Positions 17,718 to 26,243 of a DNA stretch of 64,000 nucleotides are shown here, in pieces; the first letter of the stretch is position 1, and each line of letters begins with the position of its first letter. The translations under genes and the position numbers were made by a program. The notes beneath the pieces are model-generated. The model was not told the DNA's origin. It ran no database searches and saw nothing but the letters and a program-made list of their open reading frames with translations. Where the stretch lies: contig NZ_CADIJW010000007.1 in the NCBI RefSeq assembly GCF_902859745.1, positions 1 to 64,000 of the forward strand. Reading direction: 5' to 3'. Source of the DNA: Achromobacter dolens (GTDB lineage Bacteria > Pseudomonadota > Gammaproteobacteria > Burkholderiales > Burkholderiaceae_B).

Positions 17718-17727
17718 CCCGTCGGCG

Positions 17728-18417
17728 TCAGCGCGCCGCGGTCCAGCCGGCCAGCAGGGCCGGCAGTTGCGCCATGTCGGTGAAGACGTGGGCGACGCCG
17801 ACGTCGCGCAGCGCCTCGGGACCGCTGTGGCCGTTGTCGCCGGGGCTGTAGCCGAACACCGTGGCGCCCGCCGCCACGCCGGCGGTGGCGCCGGTGACGG
17901 TGTCTTCGACCACGGCGCAGCGGCGCGGGTCCACGCCCAGCGCGCTGGCGGCGGCCAGGTAGACATCGGGATAGGGCTTGCTGCGCGGCATTTCGTGGCC
18001 GCTGAAGACGCGTTCGCTGAAGCAGTCGGCGATGCCGACCTTGGCCAGTTGCAGCTCGACCTTGCGGCGGTCGGCGCCGGAGGCCACTGCGATGCGGCCG
18101 TCCAGCGTCCGGTGCAAGGCGCGCACCGCGTCCGGCGCACCGGGGATTTCCAGCAGTTCAAGGTCGAGCGCGGCGTTGCGGCGCTCGCGGAATTGCGCGA
18201 ACCAGTCGGGCGACAGCGCCACGCCGGTGCGCGCCTGGATGAGGGGCAGTTCGTCGCGCACCGCCTTGCCGGTGAAGATGCGGGTGGCCTCTTCGAAGGT
18301 GATCGCCCAGCCCAGTTCGTTGAGCATCTCGGTCAGGACGCGGGCGGTGATCGGCTCGGAATCGACCAGGACGCCATCACAGTCGAACAGCACGGCGTCA
18401 AAGGGAAAATCAGTCAT
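17728..18417 (-). CDS. HAD-superfamily hydrolase (phosphatase/beta-phosphoglucomutase-like)
   Basis: A 229-residue protein. Motif I is VLFDCDGVLVDSEP with the nucleophilic Asp pair, motif II is IAVASGADRRKVE, and motif III/IV lies in GHEMPRSKPYPDVYLAAASA with a later acidic pair in CAVVEDTVTGATA. The helical cap at residues 15-80 puts it in the subclass I phosphatase/phosphoglucomutase group. The substrate is unknown. It is divergent from alkA and convergent with the SDR gene. Confidence 0.9.
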   Translation of the reverse strand: MTDFPFDAVLFDCDGVLVDSEPITARVLTEMLNELGWAITFEEATRIFTGKAVRDELPLIQARTGVALSPDWFAQFRERRNAALDLELLEIPGAPDAVRALHRTLDGRIAVASGADRRKVELQLAKVGIADCFSERVFSGHEMPRSKPYPDVYLAAASALGVDPRRCAVVEDTVTGATAGVAAGATVFGYSPGDNGHSGPEALRDVGVAHVFTDMAQLPALLAGWTAAR

Positions 18418-18594
18418 TGCGGGCAGCGGGAAAGGGGGCAGGAAAGCCCACAAGCATACTGCACGGCCCATTGCCGGCCAGGGGCGCGCGCCGCGGCCGC
18501 AAGCAACGGAGTGCCGGCGGCGGCCCGAGCCGTTATGCTGTCCTTCGCCGGCGTCCCCGCCCCGCGCCGCCCTGCCCCCCGATTCCCGCCTCTC

Positions 18595-19305
18595 ATGACG
18601 CCACCCGATACCGCCCCGCCCGCCGCCGGACGCCGGCCCCACAAGACCGTCGCCGCACAGGAAGCCCTGCCGACGCCGGTCCTGTTCGAGCGCGCCGCCC
18701 GCCACCTGGCCGCCCTCGACGCCGACTGGGCGCGCCACGTGCAGGCCATCGGCCCCTGCCTGCACGCGCCGCGGCCGGCGCGCGAGCCCTACGAGGCGCT
18801 GGTGCGCGCCATTGCCTACCAGCAGTTGCATGCGCGCGCCGGCGACGCCATCCTCGGCCGGCTGCTGGCGCTGTATCCGGGGCAGGCCTTCCCCCAGCCA
18901 CAGGCGCTGCTGGACACCGACCCAGAGGCCCAGCGCGCCTGCGGCTTTTCGGCGTCCAAACTGGCCACCATCCGCGGCATCGCGCAGGCGGCGCTCGACG
19001 GCGTGATCCCGGAGCGCGACGAGGCGCTGGCGATGAGCGACGAAGCCCTGATCGAGCGCCTGGTGGCGCTGCGCGGCGTGGGCCGCTGGACCGTGGAGAT
19101 GCTGTTGATCTACACGCTCGAGCGCATGGACATCCTGCCAGCGGACGACTATGGCGTGCGCGAAGGCTATCGCCGGCTGAAACGCCTGGACAAGGCGCCA
19201 TCGCCCGCCCGGATGCGAACCATCGGCGAAGCCTTCAGCCCGTATCGCACGATCGCGGCGTGGTACCTGTGGCGCATGCCCACCGCGCCGGCGGCAATGT
19301 CATGA
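18595..19305 (+). CDS. alkA: DNA-3-methyladenine glycosylase II (AlkA-type)
   Basis: A 236-residue HhH-GPD glycosylase that removes alkylated purines. The helix-hairpin-helix is LRGVGRWTVEMLLIYTLER and the catalytic Asp lies in DILPADDYGVREGYR. The upstream core YEALVRAIAYQQLHARAGD is typical. It lacks the N-terminal TBP-like domain of E. coli AlkA, as do many short bacterial members. The start at 18595 avoids a longer frame that is antisense to the HAD gene. Its stop overlaps the next oxygenase gene by ATGA. Confidence 0.92.
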   Translation: MTPPDTAPPAAGRRPHKTVAAQEALPTPVLFERAARHLAALDADWARHVQAIGPCLHAPRPAREPYEALVRAIAYQQLHARAGDAILGRLLALYPGQAFPQPQALLDTDPEAQRACGFSASKLATIRGIAQAALDGVIPERDEALAMSDEALIERLVALRGVGRWTVEMLLIYTLERMDILPADDYGVREGYRRLKRLDKAPSPARMRTIGEAFSPYRTIAAWYLWRMPTAPAAMS

Positions 19306-19982
19306 ACGCCGCCGGCCATCCGCTGGACCGCTACGACTGGACCGGCATCGTGGGCCAACTGGACGCCGAGGGCTGGGCGCCGCTGCCCGCGCTGTTCAGT
19401 CCGCCGCAGGCGCGCGCGCTGGCGCGGGCTTTCGACGACCCGGCGGCCGTCCGCATCACCGGCGAACGCGACGAGCGGCGCGCCCTGCGCCTGCCCGCGC
19501 CGCCGCCGCTGCGCGACCTGCCGTGCGCCCTGTATGCGCGGTTGGCACCGCTGGCGCAGTCCTGGGCGCAGCGGCTGGGCCACGACGTCCGCTATCGGCC
19601 GGACCTGGACGCCGAGCGAACCGCGCCCGACGGCCCTGCCGTCCTCACCTGCCTGCGCCTGGACGGCTACGAAGCGCTGCAACACGCGCATGACGACAGG
19701 GCGTTCCCCATCCGGCTGGTGGCGCTGCTGTCCGATCCCGCCCGCGACTTCAGCGGCGGCGAATTCGTCATGACCGAGCAGCGTCCGCGCCAGCAGTCGC
19801 GGCCCCTGGTGCTGCCGCTGGGCCTGGGCGACGCCGCCCTGATCGCCGCGGCCCATCGCCCCATTCGGGGCGCGCGCGGCGACTACCGCGCCACCCTGCG
19901 CCACGCTGTCAGCCGGGTGCGCGGCGGCGAACGCCGTGGCCTGGAATCGCCCCTGGACGGCCAAGCGTTCGCCCCCGGATAG
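19302..19982 (+). CDS. Diverged 2OG-Fe(II) oxygenase-like protein, alkA-linked paralogue
   Basis: A 226-residue protein overlapping alkA by 4 bp. It is clearly related to the alkB-linked protein at 12103-12798: both open with a D-W-T-x-I segment, share DF-S/T-GGEFVMTE, and keep RH-A/G-VS near the C terminus. The iron-binding segment that is HQDLYG in the paralogue reads LQHAHDDRAFP here, so the HxD motif is shifted or altered. It may bind iron differently or be non-catalytic. A role in alkylation repair is inferred from coupling to alkA. Confidence 0.75.
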   Translation: MNAAGHPLDRYDWTGIVGQLDAEGWAPLPALFSPPQARALARAFDDPAAVRITGERDERRALRLPAPPPLRDLPCALYARLAPLAQSWAQRLGHDVRYRPDLDAERTAPDGPAVLTCLRLDGYEALQHAHDDRAFPIRLVALLSDPARDFSGGEFVMTEQRPRQQSRPLVLPLGLGDAALIAAAHRPIRGARGDYRATLRHAVSRVRGGERRGLESPLDGQAFAPG

Positions 19983-20021
19983 CCCGCCCGCCGGCGCATC
20001 GAACTGCGCATCCAGATTGCA

Positions 20022-20044
20022 TTTTGCATATTCAATATGCAAAA
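20022..20044. promoter_or_regulatory. Perfect 11-bp inverted repeat, candidate GntR operator of acnA-gntR
   Basis: TTTTGCATATT and AATATGCAAAA flank a single C, a perfect palindrome in otherwise GC-rich DNA. It ends 9 bp before the acnA ATG and probably overlaps the -10 region. The GntR regulator encoded directly downstream is the obvious binding candidate. An in-frame TTG inside the repeat is not a credible start for acnA. Confidence 0.7.
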
Positions 20045-20053
20045 CTAGCAGCC

Positions 20054-22693
20054 ATGGAAAATCCCGCCCCCGCCCTGCGCCACGCCGGCTTCACGCTCGA
20101 CGGCGCCGCTTATACCCACATCGACATGGCCGGCATGTACGGCCCCGACTACTACCGCCTGCCGGTGGTGCTGCGGTTGCTGCTTGAGAACGCGCTGCGC
20201 AACATGCGCGGCGCCGAGCGCGACGCCGCCGTGGCCGCCCTGTTCGCCTGGCTCGGCGACGGCACCAGCGAGGCCGAGATCGCCTTCCAGCCCGGCCGGG
20301 TGCTGATGCACGACACCACCAGCACCCCGGCGCTGGTCGACATCGCCGCCATGCGCGACGCGCTGGACGAGGCGGGGGTGGATCCGCGCGCGCTCAATCC
20401 GGTGCTGCCGGTGGACGTCTCGGTGGATCACTCGCTGGCGGTGCAGGCCTATGCGCAGCCCGACGCGGCGGCGCGCAACCTGGCCCTGGAACTGCGCCGC
20501 AACGCCGAGCGCTACCGCTTCCTGCGCTGGGCCGCCAAAGCGCTGTCGAACGTGCGCATCCATCCGCCCGGCACCGGCATCATGCACACCATCAACCTGG
20601 AACAACTGGCGACCGTGGTGTGCAACGACCATGGCGCGCTGCACCCGGACATGATGATCGGCACCGACAGCCACACACCGATGATCAACGGCATTGGCGT
20701 GCTTGGCTGGGGCGTGGGCGGCCTGGAAGCGCAGACGGTGATGTTCGGCATGCCGACCATGCTGCGCATCCCGGACGTGATAGGGGTGCGCCTGAGCGGC
20801 GCGCTTTCGGCTGGCGTCACCGCCACCGACCTGGCGCTGACCGTGACCCAGCGGCTGCGCGCGATCCAGGCGTCGGGCGAGTTCGTGGAGTTCTTCGGCC
20901 CCGGCGTCGCCACGCTGTCGGCGAGCAGCCGTTGCGTGGTCGCCAACATGGCGCCCGAATACGGCGCCACCACCGGCTACTTCCCCATCGACGAGGCCAC
21001 CCTCGACTACCTGCGCCAGACCGGCCGCGACGCGGCCCACGTCGCGCGCGTCGGCGCCTACGCGGCCAGCGCCGGCCTGGCGCTGGATCCGGCGGCCACG
21101 CCGCGCTACACCCGGGTCATCGAGATCGCGCTGGACCAGGTGCGAATGCACGTGGCCGGCCCCACCCGGCCGCAGGACCTGCGCCCTTACGGCGAGACCC
21201 GCGCGATCCTCGCCAGCCTGGCCTTCGCGCCCAGGGCGGCCTCGCCGCTGCCGCGCCACGCCGTCGCCATCGCCGCCATTACCAGTTGCACCAACACCTC
21301 GGACCCGCGCCTGCTGATCGCCGCCGGACTGCTGGCGCGCAAGGCGCGCCAGGCCGGGCTGACGGCGCCGGCCTGGGTCAAGACCTCGCTCGGTCCCGGC
21401 TCGCCCGCCGCCGCCGACTATCTGCAACGCGCCGGCCTGCTCGAGGACCTGGAAGCGGTGGGGTTCGGCATCGTGGGCTATGGCTGCACCACCTGTATCG
21501 GCAATTCGGGACCGCTGCCGGAGGCGGTGCGCGCCGGCATGGCCGCCGGCGCCGTCCACCCCGTCGCGGTGCTGTCAGGCAACCGCAACTTCACCGGCCG
21601 TATCCACCCCGACCTCGACCTCGGCTTCCTGATGTCGCCGCCGCTGGTCATCGCCTTCGCCCTGGCCGGCGACGCCGAGCGCGATTTCAGCCGCGAGCCC
21701 GTGCAGGTGGCGCCGGACGGCCGCGCGGTGTATCTGCATGAGCTGTGGCCGCGCGAGGACGAGATCGACGCGGCGCTGGCGCAGGGCCTGCGCGCCGACG
21801 ATTTCCAGCGCGCCTTCCGCATCGCCGCCGCCAATCCCGGCTGGCAGGCGCTCGAATCGCCGGACACGCCGCGCTTTCCGTGGGACCCGGCCTCGACCGC
21901 GCTGCGGCGTCCGCCGTTCGCCAGCGCCGGCGCCGCCAGCCAACTGGGCCGTTACGCCGCCTATCCACTGCTGGTGCTGGGCGACGACGTCACCACCGAC
22001 CACCTGTCGCCGGCCAGCGCCATTCCGCCCGACAGCCTGATCGCCGACTTCCTGGTGGCACAGGGCGACGACCGCGATGATCTGAACGTGTTCGCCTCGC
22101 GCCGCGGCAACTGGCAGGTGATGATGCGCGCCGCCTTCTACAGCAAGAGCCTGGCAAACCTGCTCAGCCCCGGCGCGCCGGTCGGCCATACGCTGCACGC
22201 GCCCAGCGGCGCCATCGAGCCGATCTGGGAAGCCGCCGAGCACTACCGCCGCGACGGCGACGCGGTGGTGCTGCTGGCCGGCGAACGCTTCGGCACCGGC
22301 TCCTCGCGCGACTGGGCCGCCAAGGGCCAGCGGCTGCTGGGCATCCGCGCGGTGCTGGCGGTCAGCTTCGAGCGCATCCACCGTTCGAACCTGATCGGCA
22401 TGGGCATCCTGCCGCTGCGCCTGCCGGCGGGCGTCACGCCGCACCGCCTGGCGATCCAGCCGGGCGACCGCTTCGAGATCGATTGCCCGCCGCAGCGCCT
22501 GGCGCCGCGCCAGCCGGTCGCCGTGCGGCTGCTGCGCGCCGACGGCCGCGAACAGGCCTTGCAGGCCACCGCCGCTGTCGAAACGCAACTGGAGCTGCAT
22601 CTGCTGCGGATGGGCGGCGTGATTCCGGCTATCCTCGCGGATACGCTTGGCGCCGCGAAATCGGCGCCGCCCTACACGGCCCCGCGGGGCTGA
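20054..22693 (+). CDS. acnA: Aconitate hydratase AcnA
   Basis: An 879-residue cytosolic [4Fe-4S] enzyme that interconverts citrate and isocitrate. Cluster cysteines are in AAITSCTNTSDPRL (about residue 417) and GYGCTTCIGNSGPL (about residue 483). Substrate-binding IGTDSHTPMINGIGVLGWGV lies near residue 205 and the swivel-domain signature GERFGTGSSRDWAAKG near residue 745. The length fits the AcnA/IRP type rather than AcnB. The ATG at 20054 follows the inverted repeat. It is followed 19 bp later by a GntR regulator in the same operon. Confidence 0.93.
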   Translation: MENPAPALRHAGFTLDGAAYTHIDMAGMYGPDYYRLPVVLRLLLENALRNMRGAERDAAVAALFAWLGDGTSEAEIAFQPGRVLMHDTTSTPALVDIAAMRDALDEAGVDPRALNPVLPVDVSVDHSLAVQAYAQPDAAARNLALELRRNAERYRFLRWAAKALSNVRIHPPGTGIMHTINLEQLATVVCNDHGALHPDMMIGTDSHTPMINGIGVLGWGVGGLEAQTVMFGMPTMLRIPDVIGVRLSGALSAGVTATDLALTVTQRLRAIQASGEFVEFFGPGVATLSASSRCVVANMAPEYGATTGYFPIDEATLDYLRQTGRDAAHVARVGAYAASAGLALDPAATPRYTRVIEIALDQVRMHVAGPTRPQDLRPYGETRAILASLAFAPRAASPLPRHAVAIAAITSCTNTSDPRLLIAAGLLARKARQAGLTAPAWVKTSLGPGSPAAADYLQRAGLLEDLEAVGFGIVGYGCTTCIGNSGPLPEAVRAGMAAGAVHPVAVLSGNRNFTGRIHPDLDLGFLMSPPLVIAFALAGDAERDFSREPVQVAPDGRAVYLHELWPREDEIDAALAQGLRADDFQRAFRIAAANPGWQALESPDTPRFPWDPASTALRRPPFASAGAASQLGRYAAYPLLVLGDDVTTDHLSPASAIPPDSLIADFLVAQGDDRDDLNVFASRRGNWQVMMRAAFYSKSLANLLSPGAPVGHTLHAPSGAIEPIWEAAEHYRRDGDAVVLLAGERFGTGSSRDWAAKGQRLLGIRAVLAVSFERIHRSNLIGMGILPLRLPAGVTPHRLAIQPGDRFEIDCPPQRLAPRQPVAVRLLRADGREQALQATAAVETQLELHLLRMGGVIPAILADTLGAAKSAPPYTAPRG

Positions 22694-22712
22694 TTCCCAC
22701 TTTCCATCCCCC

Positions 22713-23609
22713 ATGAGCGCGCAGACCCACACCGCCAGCAAGATCCTGGAGCTGATCCGGCAGGACCGCCTGACCGAGGGCGCGCACCTGAGCGCGCAAA
22801 AGCTGGCCGACCGCCTGCGCCTGTCGCGCTCGCCGGTCAACGACGCGCTCGGCCTGCTGGAAGCGCACGGCATCGTGGCGCGCAAGCCCAACCGCGGCTA
22901 CTTCCTGCAATTGGACCAGGAGGCATTGGCGCGCACCTGCGCGGACCTGGCGCCGCCCGCCGCCGAGGACATCGTCACGCAAAGCTATTTCCGGCTGGCC
23001 GATGAACTGCTGCGCGGCGTGCTGCCGATGCAGTGCAGCGAGGCGCTGCTGCGCGCCCGCTACGCCCTGACACAGGCGCAGACCCAGGCGCTGCTGGCCC
23101 GCGTGGCGCAGGAAGGCTGGGCGCAGCGGCGCCCCGGCTATGGCTGGGAGTTCTCGTCGATGATGACCACGCCCGACAGCCTGCTGCAGTCGTACCGCCT
23201 GCGCCTGGCGCTGGAGCCGGCCGCGCTGCTCGAGCCCTCCTACCGCATCGACAAGTCCGTATTGGCGCGCTGCCGCGCCGCCGAGCGCCACCTGCTCGAC
23301 GGCGGCATCGACAGCGACAGCGCCGACCAGTTGCACGAGCGCGGCGTGCGCTTCCACGAGTCGCTGGTGGAGGCCTCGGGCAACCCGTTCTTCATCGACA
23401 CCATCAAGCGCGTCAACCGCGTGCGGCGGCTGCTGTCGTACCGCTCGATGCAGGACCGCAGCCGCTACCGCCAGCATTGCGAGCAGCACCTGGAAATCCT
23501 CGACCTGCTCGAGCGCGAGCGCAACGAAGAGGCCTCGCAGGCGCTGGCCCGCCACCTGCGCAGCACGCTCGACAACCTGGCGCGCATCCGCGGCATCCTG
23601 GCGGCCTAG
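22713..23609 (+). CDS. GntR/FCD-family regulator with an apparent second winged-helix domain
   Basis: A 298-residue protein. The N-terminal GntR winged helix spans about residues 5-65 (LSAQKLADRLRLSRSPVNDA and ARKPNRGYFLQ). Residues about 90-150 look like a second winged helix (SEALLRARYALTQAQTQALL, then EGWAQRRPGYGWEF). The FCD ligand domain fills residues about 160-295 (YRLRLALEPAALLEPS and HESLVEASGNPFFI). It lies 19 bp after acnA and probably controls the operon through the inverted repeat before acnA. Confidence 0.87.
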   Translation: MSAQTHTASKILELIRQDRLTEGAHLSAQKLADRLRLSRSPVNDALGLLEAHGIVARKPNRGYFLQLDQEALARTCADLAPPAAEDIVTQSYFRLADELLRGVLPMQCSEALLRARYALTQAQTQALLARVAQEGWAQRRPGYGWEFSSMMTTPDSLLQSYRLRLALEPAALLEPSYRIDKSVLARCRAAERHLLDGGIDSDSADQLHERGVRFHESLVEASGNPFFIDTIKRVNRVRRLLSYRSMQDRSRYRQHCEQHLEILDLLERERNEEASQALARHLRSTLDNLARIRGILAA

Positions 23610-23665
23610 GCGGCCGGGGGATCAAGCCGCTTCGCACGGGCCGCCTGGCGGCCCGCCGCGCGCCC

Positions 23666-26125
23666 TCAGAAATCCATCGACGCCGACAGCATCAACGTGC
23701 GCGGCACGCCCTGCGAGATGGTGCCGTAGGACGCCACGCCCGACCAATAGGCGCGGTTGAACACGTTGACGACATTGGCGCGCAGGGTCACTTCCCTGCC
23801 GTCGATGCGCGTGACATAGCGCGCGCCCAGGTCGAACGTGGTCCACGCGGGCACCGACTGCGTGTTGGCCTGATTGACGTATTCCTTGCCGGTGTGGATC
23901 ACGCCGCCGGTCAGGGTCAGCCCGGCGACCCAGGGCGTATCCCATTCCGCGCCCAGGTTGGCGGTGAAGCGCGGCACGCCCACCGGCTGGTTGCCGCGCA
24001 TGGCGGGGTTGCCGGTGCGCGTCAGCTCGGCGTCCAGGAAGGTCACGCCGCCCAGCAGGCGCAGGCCGCGCAGCGGCTCGCCCGACAGGTTCAGTTCCAG
24101 GCCGCGGTTGCGTTGCTCGCTGTCCGCCGCATACACGCCGCCCGTCAACTGGCCGCTGGGCTTGGTGATCTCGAAAGCGCTCAGGGTCAGCATGGCGCTG
24201 TCGAAATCGACCTTCACGCCCACTTCCTTCTGCTTGGACTTGAACGGCTTGAACACCTGGCCGGCGTTGGCGGCGGTGGCCGGCGCCACGTCGCCCTTGC
24301 TCAGGCCCTCGATGTAGTTGGCGTAGAACGAGACGTTCCGCCACGGCTTGAGCACCAGGCCAGCCAGCGGCGTGATCGCGCTTTCGTCGTAGCTGAGGGT
24401 GCGCGCGCCCGTGACGGCATTGAAGTTGCGCGACTCGACCCGCTGCTGGCGCGCGCCCAGCGTCAACTGGACCCGCTCGTCCAGCACGCTCAGCGTGTCG
24501 GCCAGCGCGAAGCCGCTCAGGTCCGAAGACGACACCTTGGGCACGCTGGCGGGCGCGGCGATGTCCTGCCGGGGCCGCGTCACCGGGTGATAGATGTTGG
24601 ACGACAGCGGCGTGCCGTTCACGCTGGCCTGCGCGTTGCGGTCGCTGTACAACGTGCCCATGAAGGTGATGGCATGGCGCACCGGACCGGTCTCCAGCTT
24701 GGCGCGCAGGCCGGCGTTGTAGGTGCTGCGATCGACCTGGAACTTGAAATGGTTGGGGGTCACCCGCGTATCGCCGGCGGCGTTGACGAGGGTTGGCGTC
24801 TGGTCGGACAGGCGGTTGATGGTGGTGCTCGAGCCCCCCGCGTCGGCGAACACCGTCAGGCGGTCGCTGATGTCGTACTCGACGCGCAGCAGCGCGGATT
24901 CGCCTTCGGACTTCCACCAGCTCCACGGCTGCGTCGCATTGCGGCGGCCGTCCGGCGCGTCCGGCACGCGCAGGCCCGCCGCCACCAGGAACGGACGCGT
25001 GGGCGCGTCGATCTTCTCGTTCTGGATCAGCAGGTCGAGCGAGGCGCGCAGCTTCTCGCCCTGGTAGTCCAGCGACAGCGCGCCGATGTCGGTGCGCGAA
25101 TGCAGGTTGTCCAGCGGCGTGTCGCCCTGCCGATGCAGGCCGTTGACCCGCACGCCCCAGGCGCCGTCGTCGCCGAAGCGGCGGCTCAGGTCGACGCGGC
25201 CGCCGAACTGCGACGCCCCCGCGTAATCGGCCGACACCCGCGTCAGGTCCTGCGGCAGCGAACGCTTGGGCACCATATTGATGACGCCGCCCACGCCGCT
25301 GTTGGGCGACATGCCGTACAGTAGCGCCGCCGGCCCCTTCAGCACCTCGACCCGCTCGATGTAATCGGTGAACACGTGGTAGTTCGGCGCCACGCCATAG
25401 ACGCCGTCGAAGGCAATTTCGCCCAGGTTGCCTTCGCCGATCGGAAAGCCGCGGATGTAGAACGAATCGGTCACGCCGCCGATCTGGCCGGTGAAGCGCA
25501 CCGAGGAATCGACGTTCAGCGCGTCGGCCAGCGTCACCGCCTGGCGGTTGGCCAGCAGGTCCGAGGTGTAGTTGGCGACGCTGAACGGCGTGTCCATCAC
25601 ATCGCGGTTGCCCAGCAGGCCGAGCCGGCCGCCGCGCGCCACCTGGCCGCCCGTGTACGCGGCCGGCAGCGCCGAGGCATGCGCGTCCGCGCCCGTCACC
25701 ACGACGTTCGGCAGCAGCGTGGTCTCACCCTGCGGCGGCAGCCTGCGCAGCGAATAGGCGCCGCCGCCCTGCTCCGCCAGCGCGTAGCCGGAGCCCGACA
25801 GCAGCCGCGCGAAGCCCTCGCGCACCGTGTAGACGCCGTTCAGGCCGTCACTGTGCTGGCCCGCCAGCAGGGCCGGGTCGAAGGACAGCGGCACCCCGGA
25901 CGCGGCGGCGAAGCGAGCCAGCGTGTCGCCCAGCGGGCCGGCGGGAATCGCATAGGACTTGCCGCTCGCCGCGCTGACGGCATCGGCGGCGCGCGCCGTC
26001 GGCGCGGCCGCCGAGGCCAATGCCAGCGCCACGCCCAGGCCTAGGACGCGCACCGCCGCGCGCGAGGACGACGAGGGCGTCCGCGCGCGGCGGACGGACA
26101 GGGAACGGGTGTGACGGCTGGCCAT
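23666..26125 (-). CDS. TonB-dependent siderophore receptor with STN signalling domain (FecA-like)
   Basis: An 819-residue outer-membrane receptor. A long signal peptide ends near PTARAADA. An STN domain spans about residues 55-125 (YAIPAGPLGDTLARFAAASG) and interacts with a FecR anti-sigma factor. The plug follows (VTLADALNVDSSVRF, VEVLKGPAALLYG, GVGGVINMVPKRS) and then the beta-barrel ending in the C-terminal Phe (LMLSASMDF). The STN domain and the fecI/fecR genes just upstream indicate cell-surface signalling. Two of the barrel motifs resemble ferrisiderophore receptors. The ligand is unknown. Confidence 0.93.
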   Translation of the reverse strand: MASRHTRSLSVRRARTPSSSSRAAVRVLGLGVALALASAAAPTARAADAVSAASGKSYAIPAGPLGDTLARFAAASGVPLSFDPALLAGQHSDGLNGVYTVREGFARLLSGSGYALAEQGGGAYSLRRLPPQGETTLLPNVVVTGADAHASALPAAYTGGQVARGGRLGLLGNRDVMDTPFSVANYTSDLLANRQAVTLADALNVDSSVRFTGQIGGVTDSFYIRGFPIGEGNLGEIAFDGVYGVAPNYHVFTDYIERVEVLKGPAALLYGMSPNSGVGGVINMVPKRSLPQDLTRVSADYAGASQFGGRVDLSRRFGDDGAWGVRVNGLHRQGDTPLDNLHSRTDIGALSLDYQGEKLRASLDLLIQNEKIDAPTRPFLVAAGLRVPDAPDGRRNATQPWSWWKSEGESALLRVEYDISDRLTVFADAGGSSTTINRLSDQTPTLVNAAGDTRVTPNHFKFQVDRSTYNAGLRAKLETGPVRHAITFMGTLYSDRNAQASVNGTPLSSNIYHPVTRPRQDIAAPASVPKVSSSDLSGFALADTLSVLDERVQLTLGARQQRVESRNFNAVTGARTLSYDESAITPLAGLVLKPWRNVSFYANYIEGLSKGDVAPATAANAGQVFKPFKSKQKEVGVKVDFDSAMLTLSAFEITKPSGQLTGGVYAADSEQRNRGLELNLSGEPLRGLRLLGGVTFLDAELTRTGNPAMRGNQPVGVPRFTANLGAEWDTPWVAGLTLTGGVIHTGKEYVNQANTQSVPAWTTFDLGARYVTRIDGREVTLRANVVNVFNRAYWSGVASYGTISQGVPRTLMLSASMDF

Positions 26126-26243
26126 GAGGGATCCTTCGTGGGCGGGGCATCGCGGTCGCGCCGCGACGATTCACCCGGTACACCGGACGAAGGCGAAAAA
26201 AGTGTCAGGGACTCGGCGATTATTTTGTAACGGCCGCGCAGGT

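Noticed and set aside
20045-21559. 504-residue antisense frame opposite acnA
   Set aside because: Same Arg/Gly/His-rich composition, and acnA on the other strand is unambiguous.
23638-23654. Hairpin between the gntR and receptor genes
   Set aside because: A GC stem with no U-tract on either strand; too weak to call a terminator.
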